The position numbers and the translations under genes are program-made. The notes below the pieces were generated by a model. The model did no database searches. It saw nothing but the letters and a program-made list of their open reading frames with translations, and had not been told where the DNA came from. A stretch of 38,197 bases of DNA from Streptomyces sp. CBMA29 (GTDB lineage: Bacteria; Actinomycetota; Actinomycetes; Streptomycetales; Streptomycetaceae): positions 1 to 38,197 of the forward strand of contig NZ_MECL01000029.1 of the NCBI RefSeq assembly GCF_014596445.1. The letters run 5' to 3'. Positions 35,745 to 38,197 of this stretch are shown in pieces. How positions within the stretch are numbered: the stretch's first letter is position 1; each line of letters starts with the position of its first letter.

Positions 35745-36413
35745 TCAGGCGGCCTTGGCCTTCGTCGCGTAGATGTCCACGTACTCCTGGCCGCCCAGCC
35801 GCATGACCTCGCTCATGACCTCGTCGGTCAGGGCGCGCAGCACATAGCGGTCCCGGTCCATGCCCTCGTAGCGGGAGAAGGTCAGCGGGGAGCCGAAGCG
35901 GATGGTGACCGGGGCGATCCGGGGCATCCCCTTGCCGCCGGGCTGCACCTTGTCGGTGCCGACCATCGCGAAGGGCACCACCGGGGCGCCGGTCATCAGG
36001 GCCAACCGGGCGATTCCGGTCCGGCCGCGGTACAGACGGCCATCGGGGGAACGGGTGCCCTCGGGGTAGATGCCGAAGATCCTGCCCTCGTCCAGCACAC
36101 GGCGGCCGGTCATCAGCGCCGCGACACCGCCGTGGCCGCCGTCCCGGTCCACCGGGATCATGCCGCAGGTGGTGAAGAACCAGGCCATCAGCCGACCCTT
36201 GACGCCTTTGCCCGTCACGTACTCGTCCTTGCCGATGAAGTACACCTGCCGGTCCACCACCAGCGACAGGAACATCGAGTCGACGAAGGTGACGTGATTT
36301 CCGGCCAGGATCACCGGACCGTCACCGGGGATGCCGTCCACGCCCTCGACCACGGGGCGGTACAGGACGCGCATGAGCACTCCGAGAATCGCCTTCAGCA
36401 AGCTGCGGGACAT
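35745..36413 (-). CDS. 1-acyl-sn-glycerol-3-phosphate acyltransferase (PlsC family)
   Basis: A membrane-associated acyltransferase that makes phosphatidic acid from lysophosphatidic acid, or a related lipid acylation. From ATG 36413 it has 222 residues. The catalytic H-x4-D box is NHVTFVDS (His40, Asp45). The acyl-acceptor phosphate-binding motif is YPEGTRSPDG (116-125), and the VPFAMVGTDK block follows. GTG 36443 (adding SEPEDPLSR) and an upstream ATG at 36620 are also in frame. The latter would add a Pro-rich segment and run into the divergent promoter, so it is unlikely. It is divergent from the phosphodiesterase gene. Confidence 0.9.
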   Translation of the reverse strand: MSRSLLKAILGVLMRVLYRPVVEGVDGIPGDGPVILAGNHVTFVDSMFLSLVVDRQVYFIGKDEYVTGKGVKGRLMAWFFTTCGMIPVDRDGGHGGVAALMTGRRVLDEGRIFGIYPEGTRSPDGRLYRGRTGIARLALMTGAPVVPFAMVGTDKVQPGGKGMPRIAPVTIRFGSPLTFSRYEGMDRDRYVLRALTDEVMSEVMRLGGQEYVDIYATKAKAA

Positions 36414-36613
36414 GCGGGACAACGGATCCTCCGGTTCGGACACGCCTGGCGGGACGGACGGCGGGACGGACTGCGGCGGTGCTGCGATGTCGCGGTACGA
36501 CCGTAGCCCGACCGCGGGACTGGCGGGACCGCGGGACGCCGCACCGTACACAAGGACGATACTTCCGCGCGGGGCCCCGCCGCACGCCGGGTTCACACGT
36601 CCGCTACGCAGTG

Positions 36614-36641
36614 TTGACACGCGTTAGGTGCGTGTTACGGC
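36614..36641 (+). promoter_or_regulatory. Promoter of the phosphodiesterase gene with inverted repeat
   Basis: A consensus TTGACA (36614-36619) is followed after 16 bases by TACGGC (36636-36641). Between them a perfect 6-bp inverted repeat ACACGC-N7-GCGTGT (36617-36635) could bind a regulator. The transcript would have a leader of about 35 bases. Confidence 0.55.
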
Positions 36642-36683
36642 TGATGTCGACGGGGCGACAGATATTCACGGCACGATGCGCGC

Positions 36684-37880
36684 ATGACGGATGACCAGCA
36701 CAAGACCGGCCTCGGCAGGCGCGCTGTCCTGTCCGCGGCGGCACTCGGCGCGGGCGGCGCGGTACTCGGCACGGCCGGTACGGCGCAGGCCCGGGAACAG
36801 TCCGCCGCTCGGCCCCAGCACGGCGCCCCCGGCCACGGCGCCCCCGGCCACGGCGGCGCGCCCAAGCTGCCGGTCCCGACCATCGTCGGGCACCGCGGCA
36901 CCGCCGGATACCGGCCCGAGCACACCTTCGGCTCCTATGAGTACGCGCTGGAGATCGGCGCGGACGTCGTCGAGCAGGATGTCGTACCCACCAGGGACGG
37001 CCACCTGGTCTGCCGCCACGAGCCGGAGATCGGCGGCACCACCGACGTCGCCGACCACCCGGAGTTCGCCGGCCGCAAGACCACCAAGACCATCGACGGC
37101 ACCCCCACCACCGGCTGGTTCACCGAGGACTTCACCCTCGCCGAACTCAAGCGGCTGCGCGCCGTCGAACGGCTGCCCGCCGTCCGCCAGCGCAACACCA
37201 TCTACAACGGCCGCTGGGCGATCCCCACCTTCGAGGAGGTGCTGGCCTGGGCCGACCGCGAGGGCCGCGAGCGCGGCAAGGCGGTCTGGCTGCACACCGA
37301 GACCAAGCACCCCACGTACTTCCGCGGCATCGGCCTGCCGCTGGAGGAGCGGCTGATCAAGCTGCTCAAGCAGTACGGCAGGCACCGCGCCGACGCCCCG
37401 CAGTTCCTCCAGTCCTTCGAGGCGCAGAGCCTCCAGCGGCTCGGCGCGCTCGGCGGCGCCGCGCCCAAGATCTTCCTGCTCAACGGCCTCACCTCGCGGC
37501 CCTGGGACTTCGTCGTCTCCGGCGACCAGCGGACCGTGGCCGACCTGGTCACCCCGGCCGGCCTGCGCTGGATCGCCGGATTCGCGCAGGGCATCGGCCC
37601 GACCACCGACGTGATCATCCCGCGCGACGCCTCGGGCAGGCTGCTCCGGCCCACCGCCGTGGTCAAGGACGCGCACAAGGCCGGTCTGGTGCTGCACCCC
37701 TTCACCGCGCGCAACGAGAACCAGTTCCTGCCCGCCGACTTCCAGGTCGGCACGGACCCCAACGCGTACGGCGACCCGCTGGCCGCCTTCAGGACGTGGT
37801 TCGCGACCGGCATCGACGGCCTGTTCACCGACAACGCCGACACCGCCGTACTGGCCCGCGAGGACTTCTGGAAGTCCTGA
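36684..37880 (+). CDS. Exported glycerophosphodiester phosphodiesterase
   Basis: Hydrolyses deacylated phospholipid or teichoic-acid glycerophosphodiesters to glycerol-3-phosphate. It has 398 residues with a Tat-type signal peptide (Arg12-Arg13 before AVLSAAALGAGGAVLG, cleavage near AQA36). A His/Gly/Pro linker with an HGAPG repeat (46-58) follows. The GDPD TIM barrel starts at VGHRGTAGYRPEHT (68-81; His70, Arg71, Glu79), with the metal ligands VEQDV (Glu97, Asp99) and HEPE (His112). The C-terminal GIDGLFTDNADTA is the family's end motif. It is followed by a strong terminator. Confidence 0.94.
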   Translation: MTDDQHKTGLGRRAVLSAAALGAGGAVLGTAGTAQAREQSAARPQHGAPGHGAPGHGGAPKLPVPTIVGHRGTAGYRPEHTFGSYEYALEIGADVVEQDVVPTRDGHLVCRHEPEIGGTTDVADHPEFAGRKTTKTIDGTPTTGWFTEDFTLAELKRLRAVERLPAVRQRNTIYNGRWAIPTFEEVLAWADREGRERGKAVWLHTETKHPTYFRGIGLPLEERLIKLLKQYGRHRADAPQFLQSFEAQSLQRLGALGGAAPKIFLLNGLTSRPWDFVVSGDQRTVADLVTPAGLRWIAGFAQGIGPTTDVIIPRDASGRLLRPTAVVKDAHKAGLVLHPFTARNENQFLPADFQVGTDPNAYGDPLAAFRTWFATGIDGLFTDNADTAVLAREDFWKS

Positions 37881-37908
37881 ACCGCCACCGCCACTCCATG
37901 TGGTGAAA

Positions 37909-37942
37909 ACGGCCGCGCCGGGCAACCGTCCGGCGCGGCCGT
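37909..37942 (+). terminator. Terminator after the phosphodiesterase gene
   Basis: A perfect 13-bp stem ACGGCCGCGCCGG (37909-37921) / CCGGCGCGGCCGT (37930-37942) with an 8-base loop lies 28 bases after the stop. There is no U-tract on the 3' side and an AAAA run on the 5' side. Confidence 0.85.
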
Positions 37943-37957
37943 CTCGTGCCAGCGGAT

Positions 37958-38197
37958 ATGCAGATCCCCATGGACCACCCCGATCTGTCCGCGGCCCCGC
38001 ACGCCGACGACCACGCTCGCCCTGACGCGGACGCTCGCCGTCACGCGGACGCCCCCGCGGACCCCTACGCGCTGCTCAGGCCGCTGCTGGCCGCCGAGGC
38101 CGCGGCCGAGGCGCTGCCCGGCGGCGGTGTCGAGGCCGCCGACCTCGAACAGGCCGTCTGGCTGCGGCTGCTGGAGCTGGGCGGCCCGCCGCCCGAG
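37958..38197 (+). CDS. Start of a probable RNA polymerase sigma factor (truncated)
   Basis: The open frame runs from ATG 37958 (or ATG 37970) to the window edge, 80 codons. The first 45 residues are low-complexity and rich in His/Ala/Asp (DDHARPDADARRHADAPAD), then YALLRPLLAAEAAAEALPG and DLEQAVWLRLLELGGPPPE. The D-L-E-Q-x-V-W-L-R-L-L-E pattern is what I recall for the region-2 start of a Streptomyces sigma-70-family protein found near this locus. Only the N-terminus is visible, so the call is tentative. The codons have strong G/C third positions. No clear ribosome-binding site is seen. Confidence 0.55.
   Translation, partial: MQIPMDHPDLSAAPHADDHARPDADARRHADAPADPYALLRPLLAAEAAAEALPGGGVEAADLEQAVWLRLLELGGPPPE

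Overview
The window is very GC-rich with strong G/C at third codon positions. It carries the actinobacterial arginine cluster order argC-argJ-argB-argD-argR-argG-argH and many GTG starts and GTGA/ATGA gene overlaps. All of this points to Streptomyces or a close relative. The left two thirds (1-23448) is the right-hand part of a polyketide/lipid biosynthetic gene cluster. The right third (23812-38197) is conserved chromosomal housekeeping sequence.

Biosynthetic part. The window opens inside the last module of a type I polyketide synthase (ACP plus thioesterase). A type II editing thioesterase, a flavin monooxygenase of the polyether-epoxidase type, and a MarR-like regulator paired with a 14-TM exporter follow. 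Then come a secreted VanX-like dipeptidase and a DHFR-fold reductase. Next is a lipoprotein / HlyD-like adaptor / ABC ATPase / ABC permease operon (minus strand), divergent from an OmpR-type response regulator and its sensor kinase. From 23448 down to 14088 on the minus strand runs a long, tightly coupled operon: fatty acyl-AMP ligase, two acyl-CoA-dehydrogenase-like flavoproteins, a free-standing ACP, a DoxX-like membrane protein, a second AMP-forming ligase, an unrecognised protein with an NAT-like Cys/His/Asp pattern, and a nucleoside 2-deoxyribosyltransferase-like protein. The FAAL-ACAD-ACAD-ACP set resembles the cassettes that activate and desaturate fatty acyl starters in lipopeptide pathways such as ramoplanin and enduracidin. 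I infer that it primes the polyketide synthase with an unsaturated acyl chain.

Junction, and the most unusual feature. After a conserved unknown protein (23812-24546) lie about 300 bases with two tRNA-like genes whose halves are in the wrong order. In each, the T arm and 3' acceptor strand come first, then a short linker, then the 5' acceptor strand and D arm. Acceptor and anticodon stems pair only in this permuted order, and the invariant tRNA bases are kept. In the second unit the sequences flanking the halves are perfectly complementary over 9 bp, so they would extend the anticodon stem as in permuted pre-tRNAs of archaea and algae. Removing that helix leaves 7-base anticodon loops with U33 and candidate anticodons CAA and CAG. 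I know of no established bacterial family of permuted elongator tRNAs, but I could not search the literature.

Housekeeping part. An rRNA-type methyltransferase with an in-frame repeat, two very small genes and a GNAT acetyltransferase precede the arg genes. Between argC and argJ a 92-bp duplication has created two tandem micro-ORFs, linked to each other and to both neighbours by 4-base GTGA overlaps. Promoters with TGCATA-type ArgR operator candidates precede argC and argG. After argH come a decayed solute-binding-protein pseudogene, a PlsC-type acyltransferase, a Tat-exported glycerophosphodiesterase and the start of a probable sigma factor.
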